NCBI GenBank assembly: GCA_021159825.1
Contig: JAGHDR010000307.1
Location: 1-6,099 of the forward strand
Source: Deltaproteobacteria bacterium
GTDB lineage: Bacteria; Desulfobacterota; DSM-4660; Desulfatiglandales; Desulfatiglandaceae
Direction: 5' to 3'
Length of the DNA stretch: 6,099 nt
Positions 1 to 5,650 of this stretch are shown here, in pieces (the stretch's first letter is position 1; every line of letters starts with the position of its first letter). Under the pieces are notes generated by a model. That model was not told where the DNA came from. It ran no database searches and saw only the letters and a list, made by a program, of their open reading frames with translations. Both the position numbers and the translations under genes were made by a program.

Positions 1-86
1 CCCCATCCAAGTTGTATTCTGCTTCGTCATCGTCTTGACGTTCCACCCGATTATGGAATGTTGCTTCCGACCCTCAATTCTCTTAT

Positions 87-116
87 TTGGCCCTGATTTT
101 TCAGAGAACAGATAAT
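87..116 (+). promoter_or_regulatory. Weak candidate rightward sigma-70 promoter
   Basis: TTGGCC (87-92) and GATAAT (111-116) are separated by 18 bases and match the -35 and -10 consensus at 4 of 6 and 5 of 6 positions. Transcription would start near 123 and give a leader of about 130 bases containing the T-rich repeat and the hairpin before the TPR gene. Matches of this quality occur by chance, so this is only the best rightward candidate I can see. Confidence 0.25.
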
Positions 117-128
117 CCGGCTGTTCAA

Positions 129-158
129 ATTATATTTTTTTTGAATATTTTTTTTGAA
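129..158 (-). promoter_or_regulatory. Candidate leftward promoter with perfect TATAAT
   Basis: On the minus strand, positions 134 to 129 read TATAAT, a perfect -10 box. Eighteen bases upstream of it, positions 158 to 153 read TTCAAA, matching TTGACA at 4 of 6 positions. It would start transcription leftward near position 122, away from the cas genes. This suggests a divergent transcription unit, either a gene or a CRISPR array with its leader, past the left edge. The AT-richness of this stretch raises the chance of a fortuitous match. Confidence 0.35.
132..157. repeat. Two perfect tandem copies of a 13-bp AT-rich unit
   Basis: The unit ATATTTTTTTTGA occurs at 132-144 and again at 145-157, followed by a partial third copy ATAT (158-161). 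TTCAAA at 124-129 is an inverted copy of the TTTGAA found at 140-145 and 153-158, so the repeat also sets up short inverted symmetry. The T-tracts repeat every 13 bp, which is not the helical period, so a strongly phased bend is not implied. It could be an upstream promoter element, a protein-binding site or a replication-slippage product. Confidence 0.8.
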
Positions 159-193
159 TATCGGCTTCCTACTGCCGTAACAGAAGGTATGGG

Positions 194-217
194 CGTTCCT
201 TGTCTGCAAAAGGAACG
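194..217 (+). promoter_or_regulatory. Perfect 8-bp-stem hairpin in the leader of the TPR gene
   Basis: CGTTCCTT (194-201) and AAGGAACG (210-217) are exact reverse complements around an 8-base loop. The structure ends 35 bases before the ATG of the TPR gene. No T-run follows it on either strand, so it does not look like an intrinsic terminator. Its AAGGAA arm is purine-rich but too far from the start to be the ribosome binding site. It could be an operator, an mRNA-stabilising stem or chance. Confidence 0.45.
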
Positions 218-252
218 ATACGGTGTAAACCATAGCGGAAGGAGGAAAAGCC

Positions 253-1605
253 ATGCCGGCTCAATTACAGGAAGCACTCAAGCACGCGGTGGGAAATCAA
301 ACATTTCCCAGGGGGGAAAAGGCTGCGAAGGAAGATACGTTCTTTTCCATGGACGATCTCGTGCCGGTGAAAAAGGACGCGGCAAAGCGGAGCCTGAAGC
401 GGGTCCTTTCGGAGATGGAAGAATTGATCCGCGAAAAGAAATGGGAAGACGCGGTGGCGCTCTTTTATCCCGTCGAGGAGAAGCAGCCTGAGCTGGCGGC
501 CTACGGCATGGAAATTCCGGTGCGGGCCAAGACGGCTTTTGCCCTGGGCCAGTTGCAGCGCTTTGACCATGCCATCGCCGAACTGACCCGGTGCATCAAA
601 GGGGAACCCGATAATTTTTACCATCACAGTTCCCTCGCATACACGGCTTATAATTCTCTTTTTGCGGCCCAGAACCGGGATGTTTTCCTGAGCGGAAAAG
701 TTCGGTTCGAGCGTGTGGAACTGGCGCACCGGCATTTCAGAAGGTCCCAGGAATTGCGGCCCACGGGGGTCACCAATTTCTACCGGGAAGGGATGCTGTA
801 CCTCAAGATCGAGGGCAAATCCATTAAGGCTCTGCCGCTCTTTCAAACGGCGGTAGCCTGCTGGGACCATCTGTCCGAGGAGGAACGAAAGGTCCGGCAC
901 CAGGAACGGAAGAACTACGTAAAAGCCCTTTACCGCTTTTCAGGCGTTCTTTTGGAGCAAGGTGATTCAGGTGGGGCATTGAAAAACATGACCCGGGTTC
1001 TGTCGGAAGATGAGAAGAGCGGGTATCTGTCCCTGGTGTTCAAGTATTTCGCCCTGGGAAAGATCCACTTTCATCTGAACCGGTTTGATAAGGCCAGGGA
1101 TGCGCTCCTGTTCGCACTTCAGAGCGGAACGGGGGGCAACCATGATTTTGCGCATGAATTGCTCTCCCGCACCTACCTGGCCATGGGCAATCCCCAGCGG
1201 GCGCTGGAAGTAATCCTCAAAATCCCTGAAGGGCGGCGCAGGCCCTACTGCCGGTGGACAGAGGCGGATGTGTTATGCGCCCTGAAACGGTATGACCGGG
1301 CCAGGGCCGCCCTGCTCAAAAGCGGCGAACGGGATACCCGGTCCCGGCATAAGAGCCTCATTCGTCTGGTGAAGATCGCTTATGCTGAAAATCATTTTGA
1401 ACAGGCCATGGGCTATGCGGCCGACGCGGACCGGTTTTTCCAGGAGAAATGGGGAAACCGCTTTCTGGAAGGAATCTTCTGGCAGGGGGTGTGCGCTTAT
1501 CGGTTGGGAAGGAAATCCGAAGCACTGGCGCTGGCCCGGGAGTTAAAAGCGCTCAAGCCCGATTTCCCCAAACTGAATGTGTTGTTTGAGAGGCTTGGAG
1601 CGTAA
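253..1605 (+). CDS. TPR-type repeat protein of the CRISPR adaptation cluster
   Basis: A 450-residue protein, probably cytoplasmic, with no signal peptide or membrane segment visible. The ATG is preceded by AAGGAGG (239-245) at a 7-base spacing, which fixes the start. After a charged N-terminus (residues 1-45), the chain is a series of helical hairpins of TPR type with the usual small and aromatic residues. These include about 58-75, 91-118 (ALGQLQRFDHAIAELTRC), 224-250, 263-290 (ALGKIHFHLNRFDKARDALL), 298-325, 333-356, 373-395 and 404-436. No catalytic domain is recognisable. In particular there is no caspase-like CHAT domain, so it is not the TPR-CHAT (Csx29) effector of III-E systems. Cas1 starts 21 bases downstream, so the two are probably co-transcribed. 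TPR proteins commonly bind other proteins, so a scaffold role for Cas1-Cas2 or the primase-polymerase is my inference. I do not recognise a named family. Confidence 0.85.
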   Translation: MPAQLQEALKHAVGNQTFPRGEKAAKEDTFFSMDDLVPVKKDAAKRSLKRVLSEMEELIREKKWEDAVALFYPVEEKQPELAAYGMEIPVRAKTAFALGQLQRFDHAIAELTRCIKGEPDNFYHHSSLAYTAYNSLFAAQNRDVFLSGKVRFERVELAHRHFRRSQELRPTGVTNFYREGMLYLKIEGKSIKALPLFQTAVACWDHLSEEERKVRHQERKNYVKALYRFSGVLLEQGDSGGALKNMTRVLSEDEKSGYLSLVFKYFALGKIHFHLNRFDKARDALLFALQSGTGGNHDFAHELLSRTYLAMGNPQRALEVILKIPEGRRRPYCRWTEADVLCALKRYDRARAALLKSGERDTRSRHKSLIRLVKIAYAENHFEQAMGYAADADRFFQEKWGNRFLEGIFWQGVCAYRLGRKSEALALARELKALKPDFPKLNVLFERLGA

Positions 1606-1626
1606 GGAAAACGGGGAGGCCTTTTT

Positions 1627-2673
1627 ATGGAAGCCGTATACGTACTCGAACCGGGAAGCTATATCCGCCGCGAGGGAATGACCCTCAAAGTGGTCAAAGG
1701 GGGCAAGGTCCTGGAGCAAATCCCGGCGGACGGGCTCAAACGCCTGATGTTGATAGGCTATGTGTCCCTGACCGGCAGCGTTCTGGATTTCCTGATTCGA
1801 AACCGGGTGCAAACCGTGTTTATGACCCCTACCGGACGGTTCCGGGCGCGCCTGCTCCTTGATGAGCATGGCCATGTGGCCCTGCGCCGCTCCCAGTACC
1901 TTCAATTGAGCCGAAAGGAGTTTGCTTTGGAGACGGCCCGCACGGTGGTTTCGGGAAAAATTCGAAACATGCTGCGCCTGACCCTGCTGCGTGCCCGACA
2001 ATACGGGGATGAGACCCTGAAAATCGCTGCCGCGAGCCTCAACAGTGCATCGGCGCATTTAAAAGATGTAAAGAAAATGGATGGGTTACGCGGTGTCGAG
2101 GGGGCCGCCACCCGAGCCTACTTCGGCGCATTCAGCCGGATGGTTCGAAATGAAGCATTTTCCTTCAACGGGCGTAATCGAAGGCCGCCCCTGGACCCGG
2201 TCAATGCGCTGCTCTCTTTTGTGTACACCCTGCTGACCAATGAGGTCCTCTCCGCTATTCAGGCCGGCGGCCTGGACCCTTATCTGGGCGCCCTTCATGA
2301 ACCGTTGCAGGGCCGTCCGTCCCTGGCCTGTGATTTGGTGGAGGAATACCGGACCTTTTTGGGGGATCGGCTGGTGTTGGGCCTCATCAACCGCAAGGTT
2401 ATCGGTAAAGATGATTTTGTCTACGGTAAAGAACCGCCCCGTACATTTGTGGACGAAGAAGAGATGCGGCGGAAGCGGCCCGTGCTCATGAAGCCCGCCA
2501 TCTGCCGGGCCTTTATTCAGGCCTACGAAGAGATGATGAAACGGGACGTTTATTATCCGCCCCTGAATAAAAAAATTACCTACCGGTGGCTGATTTTGCA
2601 GCAGGCCAGGCGGTTCGGCAGCTATCTGAGTGAACCGGAAAAGGGGTATTTTCCGTTTACGTGGGATGCGTGA
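1627..2673 (+). CDS. cas1: CRISPR-associated endonuclease/integrase Cas1
   Basis: Cas1 is the metal-dependent integrase that, with Cas2, inserts new spacers at the leader end of a CRISPR array. The 348-residue protein has the family's N-terminal beta domain (about 1-85; LIGYVSLTGSVLDFLIRNRV is characteristic) and a C-terminal helical catalytic domain. The expected metal ligands are present: E158 in LRGVEGAATRAYF, H224 in LGALHEPLQGRPSLACD, and D236 with E239 in ACDLVEEYR. The NRRPPLDPVNALLSFVYTLL segment (184-203) is also typical. Length is normal for a stand-alone Cas1, with no fused reverse transcriptase, Cas4 or Cas6. GGGGAGG (1613-1619) lies 7 bases before the ATG. The stop overlaps the cas2 start, so the pair is probably translationally coupled. 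Nothing suggests inactivation. Confidence 0.97.
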   Translation: MEAVYVLEPGSYIRREGMTLKVVKGGKVLEQIPADGLKRLMLIGYVSLTGSVLDFLIRNRVQTVFMTPTGRFRARLLLDEHGHVALRRSQYLQLSRKEFALETARTVVSGKIRNMLRLTLLRARQYGDETLKIAAASLNSASAHLKDVKKMDGLRGVEGAATRAYFGAFSRMVRNEAFSFNGRNRRPPLDPVNALLSFVYTLLTNEVLSAIQAGGLDPYLGALHEPLQGRPSLACDLVEEYRTFLGDRLVLGLINRKVIGKDDFVYGKEPPRTFVDEEEMRRKRPVLMKPAICRAFIQAYEEMMKRDVYYPPLNKKITYRWLILQQARRFGSYLSEPEKGYFPFTWDA

Positions 2674-2954
2674 AGATGTTTTGCCTGGTCTGTTTTGATA
2701 TTGTGGACGACCGTGCAAGGACGCGGGTGGTTAAGGTGCTTAAAAGCCACGGGCAGCGGGTGCAGAAATCCGTTTTTGAATGTGCGTCCCTGGGCGAGGA
2801 AAAGTATCTGAAAATGAAAAACCGAATTGAAGACCTCATCGACAACGCCGAGGATACGGTCCGGTATTATTTTTTGTGCAAGGGATGCCTGTTGCGCATG
2901 GAGTATTCGGGGATCGGTGATTCCCCGGACCGGAAATCGTACAAGGTGGTTTAA
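2670..2954 (+). CDS. cas2: CRISPR-associated protein Cas2
   Basis: Cas2 is the small ferredoxin-fold dimer that bridges two Cas1 dimers in the spacer integration complex. The start chosen is GTG at 2670, which overlaps the cas1 stop as GTGA and gives 94 residues beginning MKMFCLVCFDIVDD, with D10 at the conserved first-strand aspartate. Alternatives are GTG at 2661 (three residues longer) and ATG at 2676 (two shorter). No good ribosome binding site sits right before any of them, so translation probably depends on coupling to cas1. The family signature GQRVQKSVFEC (28-38) is present, followed by the helix and the strand RYYFLCKGC (65-73). Five cysteines (5, 8, 38, 70, 73) is a fairly high count for so small a protein. 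Cas2 is a structural partner here, and its historic nuclease activity is not needed for integration in studied systems. Confidence 0.95.
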   Translation: MKMFCLVCFDIVDDRARTRVVKVLKSHGQRVQKSVFECASLGEEKYLKMKNRIEDLIDNAEDTVRYYFLCKGCLLRMEYSGIGDSPDRKSYKVV

Positions 2955-2977
2955 ACCATTGAGGGGTATCCCGAATT

Positions 2978-4594
2978 ATGACTGCTCGGAGCAACCGGAA
3001 AAATACACCGCCGGCGCCTGATTTTTCACTTGTGCTTTCCCGCATGGAGCAGGAAATTCTTCACGGAAAACAATCCGGGAAGTGTGCAGAGGTTCTGGCT
3101 CGGGAGGACATCTGGTCCCGCCTGGGTCCGAGGGATCAGGTCCGATGGGCGGAGCTGGCACAAATGTCGGGTCATGTGGATTTGGCCCTGAAAATCCTGG
3201 CCCACATCAACCAAAACTCCCCGTCATTGGAAATTGCCTGGCGGACGCGACTGGAACTTCTAACCATCCTGGATAGGAGAAAAGAGCTGGCGGAGGTGAT
3301 GGCCCGGTGCGGGAATTGTCCGGATCAAAAAGAGCAAAAGACCTGGTTGAACCTCATCGCAGCCGCGAAACCCTCTGAAAAGGACCGGGCCATGGATGAG
3401 GCGGCGGCACCCTTTATGGCACTGCGGGAGCGGCAACGCCTGATTGATCGTTTTCTGGAGATTTTCGCCGGGCGGGAAGACTGTTTTGCCCGACAGTGGG
3501 TGGACAAGAAAGAGGGAAAACAGGGTTACGTTCCGGTCCGCCGACCCATGGAGCCTCGGGATGTTGAGGATCACCTGAAAGGCATCAAGACCTATGGCAT
3601 GTACTTGTTACGTCCTGATGCCACGGTCACGACGGCGGTCATGGATGTGGATGTGACCCGGAAATTCAGGGAGGGGAAACTGAGTGGGGAAGATCGGGGA
3701 ATTCTTCGGCGCGAAGGAGCCTATCTCATGAAGCGGATTCGCGATATGTCGGAATCGGCGGGGTGCGCGCCCCTGGTGGAATTCAGCGGCGGCAAGGGGT
3801 TTCATTTCTGGTTTATTCTGGATCGCCCCATTCCGGCGGGACAGGCTAAAAAATGGCTCGATCCCATACGGGAGGTGCTTTATCGGGATCTGTCCGCGTT
3901 CAATCTGGAAGTTTTCCCCAAACAGGCATCTCTTTCCGGGAAAGGCATGGGGAATCTGGTGAAGTTCCCCCTGGGGGTGCATCGGGTGACGGGGAAACGA
4001 TCCTATTTTTACGATTGCCGGGACCGCGGCACGGATGCTCAGTTGGCGTTTCTCATGGGTGTGAAACCCGGGAATACAGATCAAATGGGTTCTTTTGCGG
4101 TATCTGCAAAAAGGGCGAATGTGTTAGCGCACCCCAGACTTAAAAAATGGGCCGAGGACTTCCCCGAACTGCAACGGTTGGAAACCTGTTGTCCGCCTTT
4201 GGGGCAGATCATGGCCGGATGTCGGCAGGGCAGGGCATGCACGGAACGGGAGGAGAAGATTGTATTTCAGACCGTTGGTTTTTTGGCCAGGGGAAAAACC
4301 CTGCTGCACCATCTGCTGGCATCTTTGCCGGATTACAACCCCCATTTGGTGGATTTCAAGCTGAGTCGCCTGCGGGGAACCCCGCTGGGGTGTAAACGGA
4401 TTCATTCCCTCTTGAATTTCACCGGAGACATGTGCGCCTTTGAAGAAAACGGGGAAACATACGATCATCCCCTGCGTCACATCAGGGAATGGAAGAACAA
4501 AGACGGACCGAAATGTGAGAAGGTGGAAAACCTGCAAGACGCACTGGAGAACCTTAATCGTGCCGTATTGCAGGTGAAACGGTTCCTGGATTGA
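2978..4594 (+). CDS. CRISPR-associated primase-polymerase (CAPP, AEP superfamily)
   Basis: This 538-residue protein is probably a DNA primase and polymerase working with Cas1-Cas2 in spacer acquisition. CAPPs next to cas1-cas2 in type III-A and III-B loci have been reported to prime, extend and strand-displace DNA and to bind the Cas proteins. Residues about 15-115 look like TPR-type helices (SGHVDLALKILAHI). The AEP core spans about 150-350. Motif I is D223-x-D225 in TTAVMDVDV, and motif II is SGGKGFH (270-276) with H276. A FPKQ...GMGNLVKFPLGVH block (313-335) resembles the TOTE-type primases, with E311 the likely third acidic ligand. Cysteines C404/C405, C415, C421, C472 and C486 in the tail, with TPLGCKRIHSLL (468-479), resemble the Fe-S domain of PriL. 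GAGGGG (2961-2966) lies 11 bases before the ATG, and the gap after cas2 is 23 bases. The core assignment is firm; the Fe-S claim is inference. Confidence 0.88.
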   Translation: MTARSNRKNTPPAPDFSLVLSRMEQEILHGKQSGKCAEVLAREDIWSRLGPRDQVRWAELAQMSGHVDLALKILAHINQNSPSLEIAWRTRLELLTILDRRKELAEVMARCGNCPDQKEQKTWLNLIAAAKPSEKDRAMDEAAAPFMALRERQRLIDRFLEIFAGREDCFARQWVDKKEGKQGYVPVRRPMEPRDVEDHLKGIKTYGMYLLRPDATVTTAVMDVDVTRKFREGKLSGEDRGILRREGAYLMKRIRDMSESAGCAPLVEFSGGKGFHFWFILDRPIPAGQAKKWLDPIREVLYRDLSAFNLEVFPKQASLSGKGMGNLVKFPLGVHRVTGKRSYFYDCRDRGTDAQLAFLMGVKPGNTDQMGSFAVSAKRANVLAHPRLKKWAEDFPELQRLETCCPPLGQIMAGCRQGRACTEREEKIVFQTVGFLARGKTLLHHLLASLPDYNPHLVDFKLSRLRGTPLGCKRIHSLLNFTGDMCAFEENGETYDHPLRHIREWKNKDGPKCEKVENLQDALENLNRAVLQVKRFLD

Positions 4595-4616
4595 TCCGTT
4601 TATTGACATAACCGTT
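4577..4616. repeat. Overlapping inverted repeats at the end of the primase-polymerase gene
   Basis: AAACGG (4577-4582) can pair with CCGTTT (4596-4601). The overlapping AACGGTT (4578-4584) can instead pair with AACCGTT (4610-4616). The two pairings share the left arm and so exclude each other. CCGTT also occurs as two direct copies (4596-4600 and 4612-4616) on either side of the TTGACA box. No T-run follows, so a simple intrinsic terminator is not indicated. The arrangement would suit an operator or a switchable RNA structure, but the arms are short. Confidence 0.4.
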
Positions 4617-4632
4617 AGAATGTGACTATGTT
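4603..4632 (+). promoter_or_regulatory. Candidate promoter for cas6-cas10
   Basis: TTGACA (4603-4608) is a perfect -35 box. It is followed after 18 bases by TATGTT (4627-4632), which matches TATAAT at 4 of 6 positions. Transcription would start near 4640, about 20 bases before the cas6 ATG and just before its ribosome binding site. The box lies in the only gap over 50 bases between genes in this window, which supports separate expression of the processing and interference genes from the adaptation genes. Direct CCGTT repeats flank the -35 box and could bind a regulator. Confidence 0.5.
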
Positions 4633-4649
4633 CTTTTCACTGCATTATG

Positions 4650-4655
4650 TGGAGG
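4650..4655 (+). promoter_or_regulatory. Ribosome binding site that sets the cas6 start
   Basis: TGGAGG lies 6 bases before the ATG at 4662. An in-frame ATG at 4647 overlaps the upstream edge of this site and has no ribosome binding site of its own, so the 4662 start is preferred and the five-residue N-terminal extension is rejected. Confidence 0.85.
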
Positions 4656-4661
4656 CAAACC

Positions 4662-5606
4662 ATGCTGTACGGAAAATACCGTTTCATCTGCCGTCTTGAA
4701 ACCGATGCTATCCTGCCCGGTTATAAGGGAAGTACTTTTCGCGGCGTATTCGGTCATGCCCTTAAACGGGTGGTTTGCGCTCTCAAACGGGTGGAATGTG
4801 AGACCTGTGTATTAAAAAACCGGTGCGTGTACGCCAGGGTGTTTGAAACCCCCATTGCCGTGTCCATGCCCGAGGCTGCCCGTATTTCCGCACCACCGCA
4901 CCCCTTTGTGATTGAACCGCCCCTGACCGACCTGCGGCAGTACCGGGCGGGGGACCCGATTGAATGCGGTTTGATCCTCTTCGGGGAGTCAAACAACAGC
5001 CTTCCCTATTTTGTTTATGCCTTCGAACAGATGGGGAAGATCGGTATCGGCAAACGGATCAATGGAAAACGGGGACGGTTCTCCCTGGAATCGGTTAAAA
5101 CGGGCGATCGGGAGATCTATTCCTGCCGGGACCGAACCTTCCTCCAGGATGCGCCGGCAGGAAGTCTGAATCCTTTGGGCTCAACCTCCGATAGCAATGG
5201 GAACGGCTGCACCCGGATTTCCGTCAAGCTGGAGACGCCCCTGCGGATCAAGTTCAAAAGTGAGATCCGCGCCTCCTTGCCCTTCCATGTGCTGGTCCGG
5301 GCCATGCTCCGGCGCATGTCCTCTCTTTATAATGTGTGGGGCGATGGGGAACCGGCGCTGGATTACAAGGGGCTTATTGAGCGGGCGGAGAAGGTTCGTA
5401 TCCGGAATAACGACCTTCGGTGGTTTGACTGGAAACGCTATTCCAACCGGCAGGAAAGAAAGATGTTCATGGGAGGATTGGTGGGGAGTGTGACCTATGA
5501 GGGGGACCTGGGGGAGTACCTGCCGCTGATTGAGTTTTCGGAAAAGGCGCATTTGGGGAAGAATACGTCGTTTGGGCTGGGGAAGATACGGGTGAATAGG
5601 GTTTGA
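4662..5606 (+). CDS. cas6: CRISPR RNA-processing endoribonuclease Cas6 (RAMP protein)
   Basis: Cas6 cleaves precursor crRNA within the repeat to give the guide RNAs loaded into the type III complex. This 314-residue protein matches the Cas6 subfamily with an N-terminal cysteine-containing segment. GYKGSTFRGVFGHALKR (20-36) is followed by C39, C46-x2-C49-x5-C55 and YARVFET (57-63), a layout that could bind a metal. The C-terminal RAMP half carries the typical closing pattern MGGLVGSVTYEGDL (270-283) and HLGKNTSFGLGKI (297-309), the glycine-rich loop of these RNA-binding folds. H297 is a possible catalytic or RNA-contacting residue, but the active site varies in Cas6 and I cannot assign it. Residues about 163-184 (serine-, glycine- and asparagine-rich) look like a flexible linker. 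The start is set by TGGAGG at 4650-4655. It follows the primase-polymerase gene by 67 bases, behind its own promoter candidate, and precedes cas10 by 44 bases. Confidence 0.9.
   Translation: MLYGKYRFICRLETDAILPGYKGSTFRGVFGHALKRVVCALKRVECETCVLKNRCVYARVFETPIAVSMPEAARISAPPHPFVIEPPLTDLRQYRAGDPIECGLILFGESNNSLPYFVYAFEQMGKIGIGKRINGKRGRFSLESVKTGDREIYSCRDRTFLQDAPAGSLNPLGSTSDSNGNGCTRISVKLETPLRIKFKSEIRASLPFHVLVRAMLRRMSSLYNVWGDGEPALDYKGLIERAEKVRIRNNDLRWFDWKRYSNRQERKMFMGGLVGSVTYEGDLGEYLPLIEFSEKAHLGKNTSFGLGKIRVNRV
4758..4799 (+). repeat. Imperfect 21-bp tandem duplication inside cas6
   Basis: Positions 4758-4778 and 4779-4799 are two 21-base units identical at 16 positions, encoding ALKRVVC and ALKRVEC (residues 33-39 and 40-46). 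The shared core AAACGGGTGG is exact. Of the five differences, three are silent and two change V38 to E45. Each copy ends in a cysteine, and the second supplies the first cysteine of the C-x2-C-x5-C cluster. A cysteine and basic residues here are common in relatives, so the match may be partly conserved protein pattern rather than a recent duplication. Confidence 0.6.
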
Positions 5607-5650
5607 TGTGGGACGCTGCAACAGAGGGATTCCGCTGGAAGGAGCATACA

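Larger units (their letters stand above)
1..252. other. Non-coding region upstream of the CRISPR adaptation genes
   Basis: I find no convincing gene here. The middle (about 121-165) is very AT-rich, in contrast to the GC-rich genes to the right. It holds a tandem repeat, a leftward and a rightward promoter candidate and a hairpin, each listed separately. No CRISPR repeat-spacer pattern is visible. Reading frames are open from the left edge on both strands for only 15 to 38 codons. One leftward frame from a GTG at 46 reads VERQDDDEAEYNLDG, which is protein-like but has no ribosome binding site. A divergent gene or a CRISPR array beyond the left edge is possible but not shown. Confidence 0.6.

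Noticed and set aside
1..46. Leftward frame from a GTG at 46 reading VERQDDDEAEYNLDG, running off the left edge
   Set aside because: The composition is protein-like, and a leftward promoter candidate lies upstream, but there is no ribosome binding site and only 15 codons are visible, so I do not call a gene.
1..252. Possible CRISPR repeats in the upstream region
   Set aside because: No 25-40-base unit recurs. The only repeat is the 13-bp AT-rich tandem, and the CGTCA/TGACG pair at 25-40 is too short to be a CRISPR repeat.
87..491. A 134-codon rightward open frame overlapping the start of the TPR gene
   Set aside because: It runs through the AT-rich non-coding stretch and then out of frame through the TPR coding sequence. 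Its translation is low-complexity glycine- and arginine-rich, and its start has no convincing ribosome binding site.
265..900. A 211-codon open frame on the minus strand inside the TPR gene
   Set aside because: It lies wholly antisense to a gene with a strong ribosome binding site and coherent TPR pattern. Its translation has no recognisable domain and looks like the complement of GC-rich codons.
253..1605. TPR protein as a TPR-CHAT (Csx29) protease
   Set aside because: No caspase-like CHAT domain with a His-Cys pair is visible, and there is no Cas7-11 fusion effector in the window.
2086..2718. A 210-codon open frame on the minus strand across cas1 and the start of cas2
   Set aside because: It is antisense to conserved Cas1 catalytic motifs and its translation shows no family pattern, so it is a shadow frame.
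2961..2972. GGGG-TAT-CCC mini-hairpin between cas2 and the primase-polymerase gene
   Set aside because: The stem is only three base pairs and the G-run is better explained as the ribosome binding site.
2978..4594. Reverse transcriptase in the adaptation cluster
   Set aside because: The motifs (DxD, SGGKGFH, FPKQ) are those of AEP primases. No YADD-type reverse transcriptase motif is seen in this protein or in Cas1.
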